Shown: positions 51,660 to 60,789 of the stretch, piece by piece
Numbering within the stretch: position 1 is the stretch's first letter
How the letters are laid out: every line of letters begins with the position of its first letter
Source: Pseudomonadota bacterium
GTDB lineage: Bacteria; Pseudomonadota; Alphaproteobacteria; Sphingomonadales; Sphingomonadaceae
Assembly: GCA_023394965.1 (NCBI GenBank)
Contig: JAEWZX010000019.1
Span: 1 to 64,000, forward strand
Length of the DNA: 64,000 nucleotides
Reading direction: 5' to 3'
Made by a program: the position numbers and the translations under genes
Notes under the pieces: model-generated
The model's database searches: none
What the model saw: only the letters and a program-made list of their open reading frames with translations
Told to the model about the DNA's origin: nothing

Positions 51660-52166
51660 ATGCGTAAATCGATACTTGCCGCTGCGCTTTCCGGAAGCGT
51701 TGTCGCACTCGCTGCCTGTTCGGGTGGTGCTGACAATAAGGCCGAGACGACCGATGCCACGAACAACACTGCAGCAACGGACACCGCGAACGAAACGTCT
51801 AGCGTCATTGATGCTAATACCGCCACAGCTGAACAGCTCGGCGGCGCCGAAGGCGTCACCCCGGAACTAGCCGAAGCGATTGTTGCCGGACAACCGTATG
51901 CCAGCGTGGCCGATCTAAACGCCAAGCTGCTCGAAACGTTGAGCGCGGATGAGGCGGGCAAGGTGCTCGTCAACGTTTTTGTGCCGGTCAATCTCAACAG
52001 CGGTACTGAGGAAGAAATTCGCCTTATCCCGGGCATGACCGACAAGATGGTCCATGAGTTCGAAGAATATCGGCCCTATGCCGACATGGGCGTGTTCGAT
52101 CGTGAAATCGGTAAATATGTCGACGAAGCGGAAGTCGCTCGCTTCCGAAACTACGTCACTCTCTGA
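51660..52166 (+). CDS. lipoprotein with helix-hairpin-helix motifs
   Basis: The ATG at 51660 has AGAGGAG upstream. The 168-residue product has a lipoprotein signal (RKSILAAALSGSVVALAAC), a low-complexity Thr/Asn/Ala linker (residues 22-55) and two helix-hairpin-helix-like copies: IDANTATAEQLGGAEGVTPELAEAIV and VNLNSGTEEEIRLIPGMTDKMVHEFEEYR. These repeats look like ComEA-type DNA-binding HhH units, but an envelope-anchored lipoprotein without a competence locus nearby may use them for protein contacts. Function is unknown. Confidence 0.7.
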   Translation: MRKSILAAALSGSVVALAACSGGADNKAETTDATNNTAATDTANETSSVIDANTATAEQLGGAEGVTPELAEAIVAGQPYASVADLNAKLLETLSADEAGKVLVNVFVPVNLNSGTEEEIRLIPGMTDKMVHEFEEYRPYADMGVFDREIGKYVDEAEVARFRNYVTL

Positions 52167-52738
52167 CGCCGCTGTAGCACTACTCTCACCGTTTCGATCG
52201 CGGCTAGGATACCCACGTGGATCCAGGCCGTGGTCGGATCGAATGCAGACCATACCCAGTGAAGGAAAGTCAGGATCGCCGCTGGATAGACCAGGCGGTG
52301 CAACCGCTTCCACGATCGCTTCATCCGTCTTACCGAGACGTCGTTCGAAGTGATTGCCAACGGCAGGAACAGGGCAAAGGCGATCCACCCTACCGCGATA
52401 TAAGGCGTGGACAGTTCCGCCAGAACGAACTCGGGAGATCCCTTTCTCACAAGGTACATCACCATGTGGCCCAAGGCATAGGCGAAGCTTGCAACACCGA
52501 TATCGCGTCGACGCCGCATGAGCCAGATTATCCACGCCTGCTTCCGAAACAATAAACGCAAAGGCGTTACCGCCAAAGTCAGCATCAGCAACCAAGCGGC
52601 CCAATCGCCGCTATCACCGATGGCATGGCCATAGCCATATACCTCGGGCGTCACGCTCCAGCGCCAAGCGATCCACAAGCCGGGTAGTGCTAGAATCAGC
52701 CATAATAGCGGGCGGAAGTTTGCAGCAGGCTTCAGCAA
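52151..52738 (-). CDS. MsrQ/YedZ-like haem-binding membrane protein
   Basis: The TTG at 52738 is favoured as start (ACGGAA lies about 10 bases before it) because the frame upstream to 52840 only overlaps ribE. The 195-residue protein has about six membrane helices with conserved histidines in YALGHMVMYL and LHRLVYPAAILTFLHWVW, the ferric-reductase-like domain of MsrQ. MsrQ passes quinone electrons to the periplasmic methionine-sulfoxide reductase MsrP; no msrP gene is in view. It ends against the convergent HhH lipoprotein gene, overlapping its last 16 bases. Confidence 0.8.
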   Translation of the reverse strand: MLKPAANFRPLLWLILALPGLWIAWRWSVTPEVYGYGHAIGDSGDWAAWLLMLTLAVTPLRLLFRKQAWIIWLMRRRRDIGVASFAYALGHMVMYLVRKGSPEFVLAELSTPYIAVGWIAFALFLPLAITSNDVSVRRMKRSWKRLHRLVYPAAILTFLHWVWSAFDPTTAWIHVGILAAIETVRVVLQRRQRVT

Positions 52739-52754
52739 GTCGCAATTCCGTTTG

Positions 52755-53372
52755 TCAGACCGAGAGGCTCTGCATGCGCTTGAGATAGCGGGCCAGCACG
52801 TCAATCTCGAGATTGACCGCATCGCCTTCCGACAGGTCACCCAATGTTGTGACTTCGCCAGTATGCGGGATGATGTTCAGGGCAAATCGGACATCGCCGT
52901 TTGGTTCGTCTTCGACCTTGTTGACCGTGAGAGAAACACCATCGACTGTGATCGATCCCTTCTCGGCAATGTATGGTGCGATGTCTTCGCCTGCGAGAAT
53001 TTCGAGGCGGGTGGAGCCGCCGATATCCTCGGCCAACGCGACACGGCCAACGGCATCGACATGGCCGGTCACCAGATGTCCGCCCAGTTCTTCTCCCAGC
53101 CGCAATGCCGGTTCCAGATTGAGGCGACGGGCTGCACACCACTGATCCTGCGGCGTGCGGCTGATTGTTTCACCGGATACATCTACCGCAAACCAGGCGT
53201 CACTGGGCTCGCCGCCTTTCTCAACGACTGTCAGACAAACCCCAGAGCACGCGATTGAGGCACCGATATCGATTCCCGCCGGGTCCCAAGGACAGGAAAT
53301 GACGACACGTAGGTCGCCCTTATCCTCGACCTTGGTGATAGTGCCAATGGCTGTGACGATCCCGGTAAACAT
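52755..53372 (-). CDS. ribE: riboflavin synthase alpha chain
   Basis: Makes riboflavin from two molecules of dimethylribityllumazine. The 205-residue protein has the tandem lumazine-binding repeats: MFTGIVTAIGTI with IACSGVCLTV in the first half and HLVTGHVDAVGRV with VSLTVNKVE in the second. Length and repeats are normal. It lies 12 bases downstream of ribD, and the two form part of a riboflavin operon whose other genes are not in this window. Confidence 0.96.
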   Translation of the reverse strand: MFTGIVTAIGTITKVEDKGDLRVVISCPWDPAGIDIGASIACSGVCLTVVEKGGEPSDAWFAVDVSGETISRTPQDQWCAARRLNLEPALRLGEELGGHLVTGHVDAVGRVALAEDIGGSTRLEILAGEDIAPYIAEKGSITVDGVSLTVNKVEDEPNGDVRFALNIIPHTGEVTTLGDLSEGDAVNLEIDVLARYLKRMQSLSV

Positions 53373-53384
53373 GCATGCTCCTGA

Positions 53385-54356
53385 TTAACGCGAGCGGGTG
53401 TAGGCGTCGAAACTGTCGCTGCCAAGCTGCCGCCGTTCTGCCAAGGACCAGTGGCCATGCGCATCATTCAGCTTGGCCAGTCCGATATCTCCTACTGCAC
53501 CGCGCCCGCCACCTATGACGATTGGCGCACGATAGATTTCAAGGCGGTCGACAAGATCGGCCGCGAGAAAGCTGGCCGAGATATTCGCGCCGGCTTCGAT
53601 ATAGAGGTAGAGCGCCTCAATTTGCGCGATTTGCTGGGGTGTGTTGATGACCTTCACGCCATCGGGTGCGACCCCACGGGTAAGAACCACGCGTTGGGGA
53701 CCGCACCCCTCCAGCCCAGGCAGGCGTACATCAAGCCTTGGCCGATCTGTCCGCCAGGTGCCGCCGCCGACGAGTATGGCATCGGCCATGGCGCGGCGTG
53801 AATGTACATGCGATCGGGAGGCTTCGCCGGTGATCCACTGACTTTCTCCGCTGGCGAGGGCAATGCAGCCATCGAGGGACATGGCGAGCTTCATGGTGAC
53901 ATGCGGTCGTTGGTGATGCGCGCGTACGAGATAGCCAGCAAGGCTGGCCACTGAGGTAGGGGAGGTAAGAAGTTCGGTAGAAATGCCGGCCTGTCGAAGT
54001 CTTGCAAGCCCAATGCCAGCGGTACGGGGGTCTGGGTCTTCGGCACCTACGATCACCCGCGCGACTCCTGCGTCGATCAGCAAGTCGCTGCAGGCAGGGC
54101 CACGTGCTGACTTGTGGGCGCAGGGTTCCAGTGTTACGTAAGCGGTCGCTCCGCTAGCGTGCTTGCCCGCCTGATCGAGCGCAGCCGCTTCAGCGTGAGG
54201 TCGACCCTTGGCGGCGGTCCAGCCACGCCCGACCACCACACCATCTTTTACAATAATGCAACCCACACCAGGGTTTGGATAGCTGACAGGGCGGGCGCGG
54301 CAGGCAAGCCTTGCTGCGGCATCCAGCCATCGCGAGTCATTCGCTGTCGTCGTCAA
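53385..54356 (-). CDS. ribD: bifunctional riboflavin deaminase/reductase RibD
   Basis: Catalyses the second and third steps of riboflavin synthesis. A TTG at 54356 preceded by GCAAAGG is the likely start (MTTTANDSRWLDAAARLACR), 20 bases inside the end of the upstream coiled-coil gene; the longer frame to 54518 has no support. The N-terminal deaminase has the zinc residues H54-A-E56 and C79/C89 (PCAHKSARGPAC), and the C-terminal reductase begins MKLAMSLDGCIA and has VGGGTWRTDRPRLDVR. Length 323 residues. Confidence 0.93.
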   Translation of the reverse strand: MTTTANDSRWLDAAARLACRARPVSYPNPGVGCIIVKDGVVVGRGWTAAKGRPHAEAAALDQAGKHASGATAYVTLEPCAHKSARGPACSDLLIDAGVARVIVGAEDPDPRTAGIGLARLRQAGISTELLTSPTSVASLAGYLVRAHHQRPHVTMKLAMSLDGCIALASGESQWITGEASRSHVHSRRAMADAILVGGGTWRTDRPRLDVRLPGLEGCGPQRVVLTRGVAPDGVKVINTPQQIAQIEALYLYIEAGANISASFLAADLVDRLEIYRAPIVIGGGRGAVGDIGLAKLNDAHGHWSLAERRQLGSDSFDAYTRSR

Positions 54357-54792
54357 CCTTTGCACCTGCCTGATAGAGTTCCCGGCGGCGCGCTTCGACT
54401 GCCGCGCGTTCGCGTGCGTTCTCGATTTCCGCTTCGCGCGCCATCTTGTCGACATCGAGCCCGGTCGCACGGCCCAGGGTTTTGTAAGCCTCGACCTTCT
54501 GTTTGCGCAGTTCGGCAAGTTCCGCTTCGCGAGCCTCCTTGCGTTTCTGATTTTCGATATTCGTCTGGCGAATTTCCTCGTCGCTGCGGCCTTCGGCGAA
54601 AGTCGAGATAAAGCTTACTTTGGGGGCATCCGGTGGGCGGAAATGGGATTCCTGCGCCAACATCGCAATCCCCGCCAGTGGGATCAGGATGGAAACTGTC
54701 AGGATGGTAAAGCGATAGGGTCGCGGTTCGCGAATATAGTCCCACAGGTCGGCAAACCCGGCCTTGGCGTTGAAACGTGTGGAGAGGCGCAT
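54337..54792 (-). CDS. membrane protein with long charged coiled coil
   Basis: The 151-residue protein has one membrane helix (about residues 28-46, FTILTVSILIPLAGIAMLA) and a C-terminal helix rich in Glu, Arg and Lys (residues 75-140, EEIRQTNIENQKRKEAREAELAELRKQ and onward) that could form a coiled coil in the periplasm. It lies immediately upstream of ribD, whose start it overlaps. I recognise no named family, but similar proteins occur next to ribD in related genomes as far as I recall. Confidence 0.65.
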   Translation of the reverse strand: MRLSTRFNAKAGFADLWDYIREPRPYRFTILTVSILIPLAGIAMLAQESHFRPPDAPKVSFISTFAEGRSDEEIRQTNIENQKRKEAREAELAELRKQKVEAYKTLGRATGLDVDKMAREAEIENARERAAVEARRRELYQAGAKVDDDSE

Positions 54793-54837
54793 GGCTGCAA
54801 GATAGGCGTTTTTGATGAACCGCGCCAGTATGCTGCG

Positions 54838-55560
54838 TTAGCCGAATGCAGAATAGAGCGTTCGTCCGTGTTTACTGAGCCAATGATTAGCCTCTTCGAT
54901 ATCGCACTCGTATAATCGTTCCAGAAGCGCGTGGAACGCAGGCGAATGATCGAAATGAGCAAGGTGCGCCACCTCGTGGGCCACGACTGAGCGCCTGACA
55001 AAGTCGGGAGCCTGAATTAGGCGCCAGTTTAGCCGAAGCACACCTGCTGAAGAGCAGCTTCCCCATCTTCTAATAGCGCGCGTGAGCCTGACCTCAGCCG
55101 ATGCCATTCCGCCCCGCGCGCAATATCTGATAGCATCCTCTCGAAACAGCCTAAGGGCCTCTCCTTCGAGCCAGCGCTGCAGCCGGGCGACAAGCGTGTC
55201 TCGCGGGCCACCAAGTCTGAGAGTGGCATCTTCAAAATGCGGTTTGCGGGGCAGTTCCTTACACCAGTCCACCGTGATTTCTGTACCGCGGTAGAGTATT
55301 GTGCCTTCGCTCGCCGGATCGCGTCTCTCAGGCACTTTGGCAAGCTGCGAGGACAGCCATTCTCGTCTGGCGCGGACGAAGGCAAGCGCATCGGCGCTGC
55401 GTCCCCATTGGGGCAGTGTAATGCGCACCGCACTGCCGTCGGGAGCCAATCGCAAAGTCAGCCGTTTTGCCCGACTGTTTCGTGTTAGCTCGATCGGCAA
55501 GTGCCTCCCATTGAGCTCGATTACCGGCTCCAGCGCTTCACGGCGGAGCCAATCGATCAT
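54838..55560 (-). CDS. YgjP-like M48 metallopeptidase domain protein
   Basis: The 240-residue protein has a conserved AKRLTLRLAPDGSAVRITLP segment and the metal site H195-E196-x-x-H199 in VVAHEVAHLAHFDHS, with RRWGSCSS and LNWRLIQAP before it. This is the DUF45/YgjP layout of SprT-like zinc proteins whose substrate is unknown. It overlaps the start of the upstream YcgN-type gene by 4 bases (ATGA), so the pair is co-translated. Confidence 0.85.
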   Translation of the reverse strand: MIDWLRREALEPVIELNGRHLPIELTRNSRAKRLTLRLAPDGSAVRITLPQWGRSADALAFVRARREWLSSQLAKVPERRDPASEGTILYRGTEITVDWCKELPRKPHFEDATLRLGGPRDTLVARLQRWLEGEALRLFREDAIRYCARGGMASAEVRLTRAIRRWGSCSSAGVLRLNWRLIQAPDFVRRSVVAHEVAHLAHFDHSPAFHALLERLYECDIEEANHWLSKHGRTLYSAFG

Positions 55561-56015
55561 GTACCTTCACCATCATCGTTGCCCCAGTCGACGACATGGT
55601 GTTCTAACGGTCCCGCCATATCCTCACCGATCACGCGCCCCGCTACGGAGATGCCGACGCTCACGATGTCGTCATGGTTTCCACTGATCAGATAATGCCA
55701 TCGTGGCAGCGGCATTCCATCAGCGCGCAGGCGATAGGCGCATGTCGGTGGCAGCCAGGTGACCTTACCGACGATCTTCAGAGTCAAGCTGAGGCATTCA
55801 GGTACGAATGTCTTGCGTCGTTTGTAATCTGTGCAGCAAGCTGTTTGCGTGTCGAGCAGTTTGCACGCGACATTCGTGTGCTCGATTTCTCCGGTGTCTT
55901 CATATTCGACCTTGTGCAGGCAGCAGCGGCCACATCCGTCACACAGAGCTTCCCATTCTTCGGTATTGAGCTCGGCGAGGGGGCGCTCCCAGAAACGGTC
56001 CCTCAATGCACCCAT
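55557..56015 (-). CDS. YcgN family cysteine-cluster protein (UPF0260)
   Basis: The 152-residue protein has a CDGCGRCC motif near residue 25, then CKLLDTQTACCTDYKRR, PECLSL and LPPTCAYRL, the full set of Cys residues of the UPF0260/YcgN family, which probably bind a metal or Fe-S cluster. Function is unknown. Its stop overlaps the start of the metallopeptidase-like gene. The start lies 13 bases within the end of the Sco gene frame, so the three genes form one tightly packed operon. Confidence 0.9.
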   Translation of the reverse strand: MGALRDRFWERPLAELNTEEWEALCDGCGRCCLHKVEYEDTGEIEHTNVACKLLDTQTACCTDYKRRKTFVPECLSLTLKIVGKVTWLPPTCAYRLRADGMPLPRWHYLISGNHDDIVSVGISVAGRVIGEDMAGPLEHHVVDWGNDDGEGT

Positions 56016-56602
56016 TTTTCCAATTCCGCCGTGACTGCAGTTGCACCTTCGTCTGTCGGCAGCATGGCAAGAGGCTCGCCATCGGGACCGAAAAGATAGG
56101 TTATATTGGTATGGCCCACGAGATAGCCTCCACCTGCCTGCTTGTCTCCGATCGAGTAGGTGGCAGCGAATTGATCGGTGACTTTATCTATCTGTTCCTT
56201 GGTGCCTGTCATGCCAATCAAGCGGGGATGGAAGTTGTCTGTGAATTCGGCAAGTGTTTTGGGTGTGTCGCGTTCAGGATCGACACTGATGAAAAGTGGC
56301 TGGATTTGAGCGCCCAGTTCTGGGTGTTCTTTTTCGAACGCTTTCAGCCCGGCCATCGCACGCTGAGTGTCTACAGGGCAAACATCGGGGCAATAGGTGT
56401 AGCCGAAATAGACAGTGCGATACTGTCCGTCGAAATCGTCCCAACTAACTGGATTGCCGTCTTCTCCAGTTAGGGTGAAATCCCCCCCGATCGCGGCGCC
56501 AGCCAGCGGAGGTTCGGCTGCAGGGGCACCGCTGCACGCGTTTAGCATCAGTGAAGCGGCAATAAGGAAAGTGCGTTTGTGTAGCATGGTCTGACGGTTC
56601 AT
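56003..56602 (-). CDS. Sco family copper chaperone / thioredoxin-like lipoprotein
   Basis: The 199-residue protein has a lipoprotein signal (MLHKRTFLIAASLMLNAC) and the Sco copper site C71-P-D-V-C75 (YTYCPDVCPVD) with H164 (YLVGHTNITYLF). Sco proteins deliver copper to the CuA site of cytochrome c oxidase or reduce its thiols in the periplasm. The start could instead be the ATG five codons in (56587). It overlaps the YcgN-type gene by 13 bases. Confidence 0.9.
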   Translation of the reverse strand: MNRQTMLHKRTFLIAASLMLNACSGAPAAEPPLAGAAIGGDFTLTGEDGNPVSWDDFDGQYRTVYFGYTYCPDVCPVDTQRAMAGLKAFEKEHPELGAQIQPLFISVDPERDTPKTLAEFTDNFHPRLIGMTGTKEQIDKVTDQFAATYSIGDKQAGGGYLVGHTNITYLFGPDGEPLAMLPTDEGATAVTAELEKWVH

Positions 56603-56670
56603 GGTCTGCTAAGTGCCCATTCGCAAGGGTCACTCATCGATCGATTTGCGAATAATAGGGGCTTCGCACT

Positions 56671-57276
56671 GTGAAACGTTTCGCGAAAAACATTCTCCTG
56701 GCCGGGCTTGCGGGCGCGATGGTGGCATCGCCGTTATATGCGCAGTCGCAGAGTGACGGTTACAAATTTCTGGAAGCAGTGAAGAAGCGCAATGGTGATG
56801 AGGTCACCCGTTTTCTGGAAGAGCCTGGCAGCATATTGGTGAATTCGCGCGATATCACGAGTGGCGATACTGCATTGCATATTGTTACCCAACGGCGCGA
56901 TCCGGTTTGGTTGCGTTTTCTGCTGTCGAAAGGCGCCAATCCCAATATTGCAAATAAGAGCGGAGGCACTCCGCTGCAGCTCGCAGTACAGCTCGGTTTT
57001 GCGGAAGGTGTCGAAATTCTGGCTGACCGTGGCGCGGCAGTCGATGTGCCGAACAGTACAGGGGAAACTCCGTTGATCACGGCAGTCCATCGCCGTGACG
57101 GAGGCCTTGTCCGGCTGTTGGTGGAAAAAGGGGCGAGTCCCGACCGTGCAGACAATTCCGGGCGCACGGCCCGCGATTACGCCCAATTGATGGGCGCGCG
57201 CTCAACCATACTCGAGGAGATAGAGCGTGCTGAATCAGAGCGTGGGGAAAAAGGCAAATCTTATGGGCCGAGCTGA
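56671..57276 (+). CDS. exported ankyrin-repeat protein
   Basis: A GTG start gives 201 residues with a signal peptide (RFAKNILLAGLAGAMVASPLYAQ) and four to five ankyrin repeats (GDTALHIVTQRRDPVWLRFLLSKGANPN, GGTPLQLAVQLGFAEGVEILADRGA, GETPLITAVHRRDGGLVRLLVEKGA). Such periplasmic ankyrin proteins mediate protein contacts; partners are unknown. The COQ9 gene starts immediately after its stop (the bases TGAATG), so the two are probably co-transcribed. Confidence 0.85.
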   Translation: MKRFAKNILLAGLAGAMVASPLYAQSQSDGYKFLEAVKKRNGDEVTRFLEEPGSILVNSRDITSGDTALHIVTQRRDPVWLRFLLSKGANPNIANKSGGTPLQLAVQLGFAEGVEILADRGAAVDVPNSTGETPLITAVHRRDGGLVRLLVEKGASPDRADNSGRTARDYAQLMGARSTILEEIERAESERGEKGKSYGPS

Positions 57277-57939
57277 ATGATGGAAGTCGCGGATCTGACA
57301 CTCGACGAATTGCGTCTCGCGCTGGCACCCGGCATTGCGGAAGCCGCAGTGTTTGATGGCTGGAGCGCGGAAGCTCTTAGTGTGGCGGCCGATCAGCTTG
57401 GCGCCGATCCTGACGTGGCGCGCCTTGCCTTCAAGAGCGATGGTGCAATGGGAATGATCTGTGCTTGGATCGAAACCATCGATCGGCAGATGATCCTCGA
57501 TCTGCCGGCAGAAAAGCTGGCGACCATGACGATTAGAGAGCGCATTCGCAGCCTCGTGCAGTATCGAATCGATGCGGTTTCTGGTCAGGAAGAGGCGTTG
57601 CGTCGGGCACTTTCGATAATGGCCATGCCGCAAAATGCGGCCCGCGCGCTTAAAACTGGATGGAACAGTGCCGACGTGATGTGGCGGCTGGCTGGGGATA
57701 CCGCCACTGACTACAATCACTATACCAAGCGCGCCATTCTCGCCTCCATATATGGGGCAACACTTGGGGTGTTCGTCGAGGATCAAAGTAATGAAAAGGC
57801 AGAGACAAAAGCCTTTCTGGACCGGCGTATCGATGGCGTGATGAAGTTCGAAAAGGTGAAGGCCAAGTGGCTCAATTCCGATCGCGAACATTTCAGCATG
57901 TCACGCTTTCTCGGTCGGTTGCGATACCCCGCTCGATAG
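57277..57939 (+). CDS. COQ9 family protein
   Basis: The 220-residue protein matches COQ9: an N-terminal TetR-like helical region (TLDELRLALAPGIAEAAVFDGWSAEAL) and the characteristic MPQNAARALKTGWNSADVMWRLAGDTATDYNHYTKRAILASIYGATL. COQ9 presents lipid substrates to the ubiquinone hydroxylase COQ7 in mitochondria and in alphaproteobacteria. Ubiquinone is consistent with the bd-type oxidase in this window. Confidence 0.92.
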   Translation: MMEVADLTLDELRLALAPGIAEAAVFDGWSAEALSVAADQLGADPDVARLAFKSDGAMGMICAWIETIDRQMILDLPAEKLATMTIRERIRSLVQYRIDAVSGQEEALRRALSIMAMPQNAARALKTGWNSADVMWRLAGDTATDYNHYTKRAILASIYGATLGVFVEDQSNEKAETKAFLDRRIDGVMKFEKVKAKWLNSDREHFSMSRFLGRLRYPAR

Positions 57940-57993
57940 CGCGCTATTGATAATCGGTTGCAATAATGTTCGGTATCTGGCAGCGGCCACAGC

Positions 57994-58233
57994 ATGACGC
58001 TCGACGGATTTGAACATGGGAAAACCGCGCGGATCGTTGCGGTAAACTGGACTGTGCTGGCTTGGGATGAAGCCAAGCGCTTGAAAGCACTCGGCGTGGA
58101 TGAAGGGGCCGAGGTCGCCATTATCCACCGAGGCATTTTCGGTACACGCGATCCGCTGGCTATCCGCATCGGGCGAATGACGATCGCGTTGCGACGCTCG
58201 CACGCCCTTGCCATAGAGGTTGAACCAGCATGA
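57994..58233 (+). CDS. feoA: ferrous iron transport protein A
   Basis: The 79-residue protein has the SH3-like FeoA domain with AKRLKALGVDEGAEVAIIHRG and DPLAIRIGRMTIALRRSHA. FeoA is a small cytosolic partner that supports FeoB in Fe(II) uptake. Its stop overlaps the feoB ATG (ATGA). No feoC is present. Confidence 0.93.
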   Translation: MTLDGFEHGKTARIVAVNWTVLAWDEAKRLKALGVDEGAEVAIIHRGIFGTRDPLAIRIGRMTIALRRSHALAIEVEPA

Positions 58234-60077
58234 GCCGCAAACGTACAGCCGCCCTTGTCGGCAATCCCAATGCGGGAAAGTCGGCTTTGTTCAATGCGCT
58301 GACCGGCGCACGCCAGAAGATCGCCAATTATCCCGGTGTTACGGTGGAACGCAAGGCGGGCCGTCTGATCTTGCCGAGCGGAGAGCCGGTCGAATTGATC
58401 GACTTGCCCGGTTCCTACAGTTTCGACACGGCGAGTCCGGATGAAGAGGTGACACGCAGAGTCATCCATGGCGAATTCGAAGGCGAAGCGCTGCCGGATG
58501 TGATCGTGCTCGTTATCGATGCGGCCAATCTGGAACAGCATCTGGTCTTCGCGCAGGAAGTTCTTGAGCTTGGGCGCCCGACGGTGGTTGCTCTGAACAT
58601 GATCGACCTTGCCGAACGTGATGGTCTCGTACTCGATCCGGCAGCTTTGTCTGAGGCATTGGGCGTTCCTGTGGTTCCCACCGTCGCAGTACGCCGGAAG
58701 GGACTGGCGGAGCTTGCCGGTGCAATTGCAGAAGCCGAGACGCATTCAGACGAAAACGCCCATAAGCGCTGGCATATTACGCTGCCCGAACGCCGGTTGG
58801 CCGCCAAGCACATGGCGCGCGGGGCGATCCTTTCCAAATCGACCCGCCACACAGTCGAGAATGGGGTCGACCGCATTTTGCTCAATCCTTGGATTGGCCC
58901 GGTCATCTTGTTCGGCCTGTTGTTTGTGATCTTCCAGGCGGTATTTGCCTGGGCGACACCCTTTGCCGATGCTCTTGAAGAAGGAGTTGGGGCGATTTCG
59001 GCAGTGGTCGCCGATGCAATGGCACCTGGCTTCATCCGCGATTTTCTCACTCAAGGTGTTTTGGCAGGCGTGGGTTCCGTCGTTGTCTTCCTGCCCCAAA
59101 TCGTAATTCTCTTTTTCTTCATCCTGATCATGGAGGCGAGCGGATATATGGCTCGCGCCGCCTTCCTGATGGATCGCCTTATGGCTGGGGTAGGCCTTTC
59201 GGGGAAAAGCTTCATTCCGCTGCTGTCCAGCTTTGCATGCGCCATCCCGGGTATCATGGCGACCCGTAGCATTCCGGATCCGAAAGACCGGCTGACCACT
59301 ATTCTCGTTGCCCCATTGATGACCTGCTCTGCACGTCTGCCGGTTTACGCGGTGATCATAGCTGCCGTAATTCCCTCAACAACCATCGGGCTGGGGATCG
59401 GGTTGCAGGGCTTGGTCCTGTTCGCACTTTACATTGCCGGAATCGTCGGTGCCATGGTGGTGGCACTGGTCCTGCGCAATTCGGTGGCAAAGGGCGCGGC
59501 TGGTGGCTTCATCATGGAAATGCCGCGTTATCAGCTGCCCCGTGCGAAGGATCTCGCCATAGGGCTGTGGCAGCGCGCCTGGGTGTTTCTCCGTCGCGCA
59601 GGCACAATCATTTTCATGGTCACCATCGGTCTGTGGCTTATGCTTAGCTTCCCTAAGGCAGAGCCGGGTGAAAGCCAGATGGATGCCAGCGTTGCCGGTA
59701 TGATTGCCGATGGCTTGCACCCTGTGCTGGAACCGATCGGCTTCAATCGGGAAATCAGCCTTGCGCTTGTCCCGGCAATGGCAGCCCGTGAAGTAGCGGT
59801 TTCTGCCCTTGCCACGACCTATGCTGTCGATGCCGAAGACGAAGATGTCGCGGCAGAGGGCGTGACCGACAGGATCGCCGCAACATGGAGCCTGCCGACC
59901 GCGCTCGCTTTCCTAGCGTGGTTCGTCTTTGCACCGCAGTGTATATCGACCATCGCGGTCGCGCGACGTGAAACGAATGGATGGAAGTGGCCAGCTTTTA
60001 TGGTCGGCTATCTATTCGCGCTTGCGTATGTGTTTGCGGGACTAACTTTCTGGATTGCTACTGCTCTGGGGCTATAG
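58230..60077 (+). CDS. feoB: ferrous iron transporter FeoB
   Basis: GTP-driven Fe(II) uptake permease of 615 residues. The N-terminal G domain (about 1-170) has G1 GNPNAGKS at 12-19, G3 DLPG and G4 NMID, followed by helices and the membrane domain with two Gate motifs (LPVYAVIIAAVIP and the later VVAREV-type AAREVAVSAL segment) and CAIPGIMATRSI. The protein is shorter than E. coli FeoB because the C-terminal cytosolic tail is minimal, as in other alphaproteobacteria. Confidence 0.95.
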   Translation: MSRKRTAALVGNPNAGKSALFNALTGARQKIANYPGVTVERKAGRLILPSGEPVELIDLPGSYSFDTASPDEEVTRRVIHGEFEGEALPDVIVLVIDAANLEQHLVFAQEVLELGRPTVVALNMIDLAERDGLVLDPAALSEALGVPVVPTVAVRRKGLAELAGAIAEAETHSDENAHKRWHITLPERRLAAKHMARGAILSKSTRHTVENGVDRILLNPWIGPVILFGLLFVIFQAVFAWATPFADALEEGVGAISAVVADAMAPGFIRDFLTQGVLAGVGSVVVFLPQIVILFFFILIMEASGYMARAAFLMDRLMAGVGLSGKSFIPLLSSFACAIPGIMATRSIPDPKDRLTTILVAPLMTCSARLPVYAVIIAAVIPSTTIGLGIGLQGLVLFALYIAGIVGAMVVALVLRNSVAKGAAGGFIMEMPRYQLPRAKDLAIGLWQRAWVFLRRAGTIIFMVTIGLWLMLSFPKAEPGESQMDASVAGMIADGLHPVLEPIGFNREISLALVPAMAAREVAVSALATTYAVDAEDEDVAAEGVTDRIAATWSLPTALAFLAWFVFAPQCISTIAVARRETNGWKWPAFMVGYLFALAYVFAGLTFWIATALGL

Positions 60078-60179
60078 TCATCCTGTCTCATCTACTGCGG
60101 TGGATATTCGCTGGCGGCCCTAGAAGCGGCTCGAAGCCTCGGTTAGGCCCGTCGGTAACAGATACGAAGGGACGATTCG

Positions 60180-60701
60180 ATGGCCGGAAGCCTCAACAAA
60201 GTCATGCTGATTGGAAATCTGGGTGCCGACCCGGAAATCCGCAGCTTCCAGAACGGTGGCAAGGTCGCCAATTTACGCATTGCCACCAGTGAGACCTGGA
60301 AGGATCGTAACACTGGTGAGCGGCAGGAACGGACCGAATGGCACACCGTGGCGATCTTCTCAGAAGGCCTCGTCGGTGTGGTCGAAAGGTATCTGCGCAA
60401 GGGAAGCAAGGTCTATGTTGAAGGCCAGTTGCAGACCCGCAAGTGGCAAGACCAGTCCGGTAACGACCGTTACAGCACGGAGGTGGTGATCCGAGGGATG
60501 AACGGCTCGCTCACCATGCTTGACAGCGCGCAAGGTGGCGCTGGTGGTGGCCAGCGTGGCGGCAGCAGTTCATGGGATCAGGGCGGTTCGGGCGGTGGCC
60601 AGGGTGGCTGGAATCAGGGCGGTGGCTCGTCAGGCAGTGGTTCGCGCAGCTCCGGCGGTGGTTCGAACTACGACGATCTCGACGACGACATTCCTTTTTA
60701 G
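60180..60701 (+). CDS. ssb: single-stranded DNA-binding protein
   Basis: The 173-residue protein has the OB fold (SLNKVMLIGNLGADPEIRSFQNGGKVANLRIATSETW, ERTEWHTVAIF, GSKVYVEGQLQTRKW) for residues 1-110, a Gly/Gln/Ser-rich flexible linker, and the acidic tail ending DDIPF that binds partner proteins. It covers exposed DNA in replication, repair and recombination. It stands alone between feoB and a membrane protein gene. Confidence 0.97.
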   Translation: MAGSLNKVMLIGNLGADPEIRSFQNGGKVANLRIATSETWKDRNTGERQERTEWHTVAIFSEGLVGVVERYLRKGSKVYVEGQLQTRKWQDQSGNDRYSTEVVIRGMNGSLTMLDSAQGGAGGGQRGGSSSWDQGGSGGGQGGWNQGGGSSGSGSRSSGGGSNYDDLDDDIPF

Positions 60702-60789
60702 GGGCAGTTTTCTCAATTCGCTCCAGTCGCTTTCTTCCTGCCTGTGCTACTCCTAGGCAAAGCCCGCATGAAGGGGAACCGGAGCGAAA

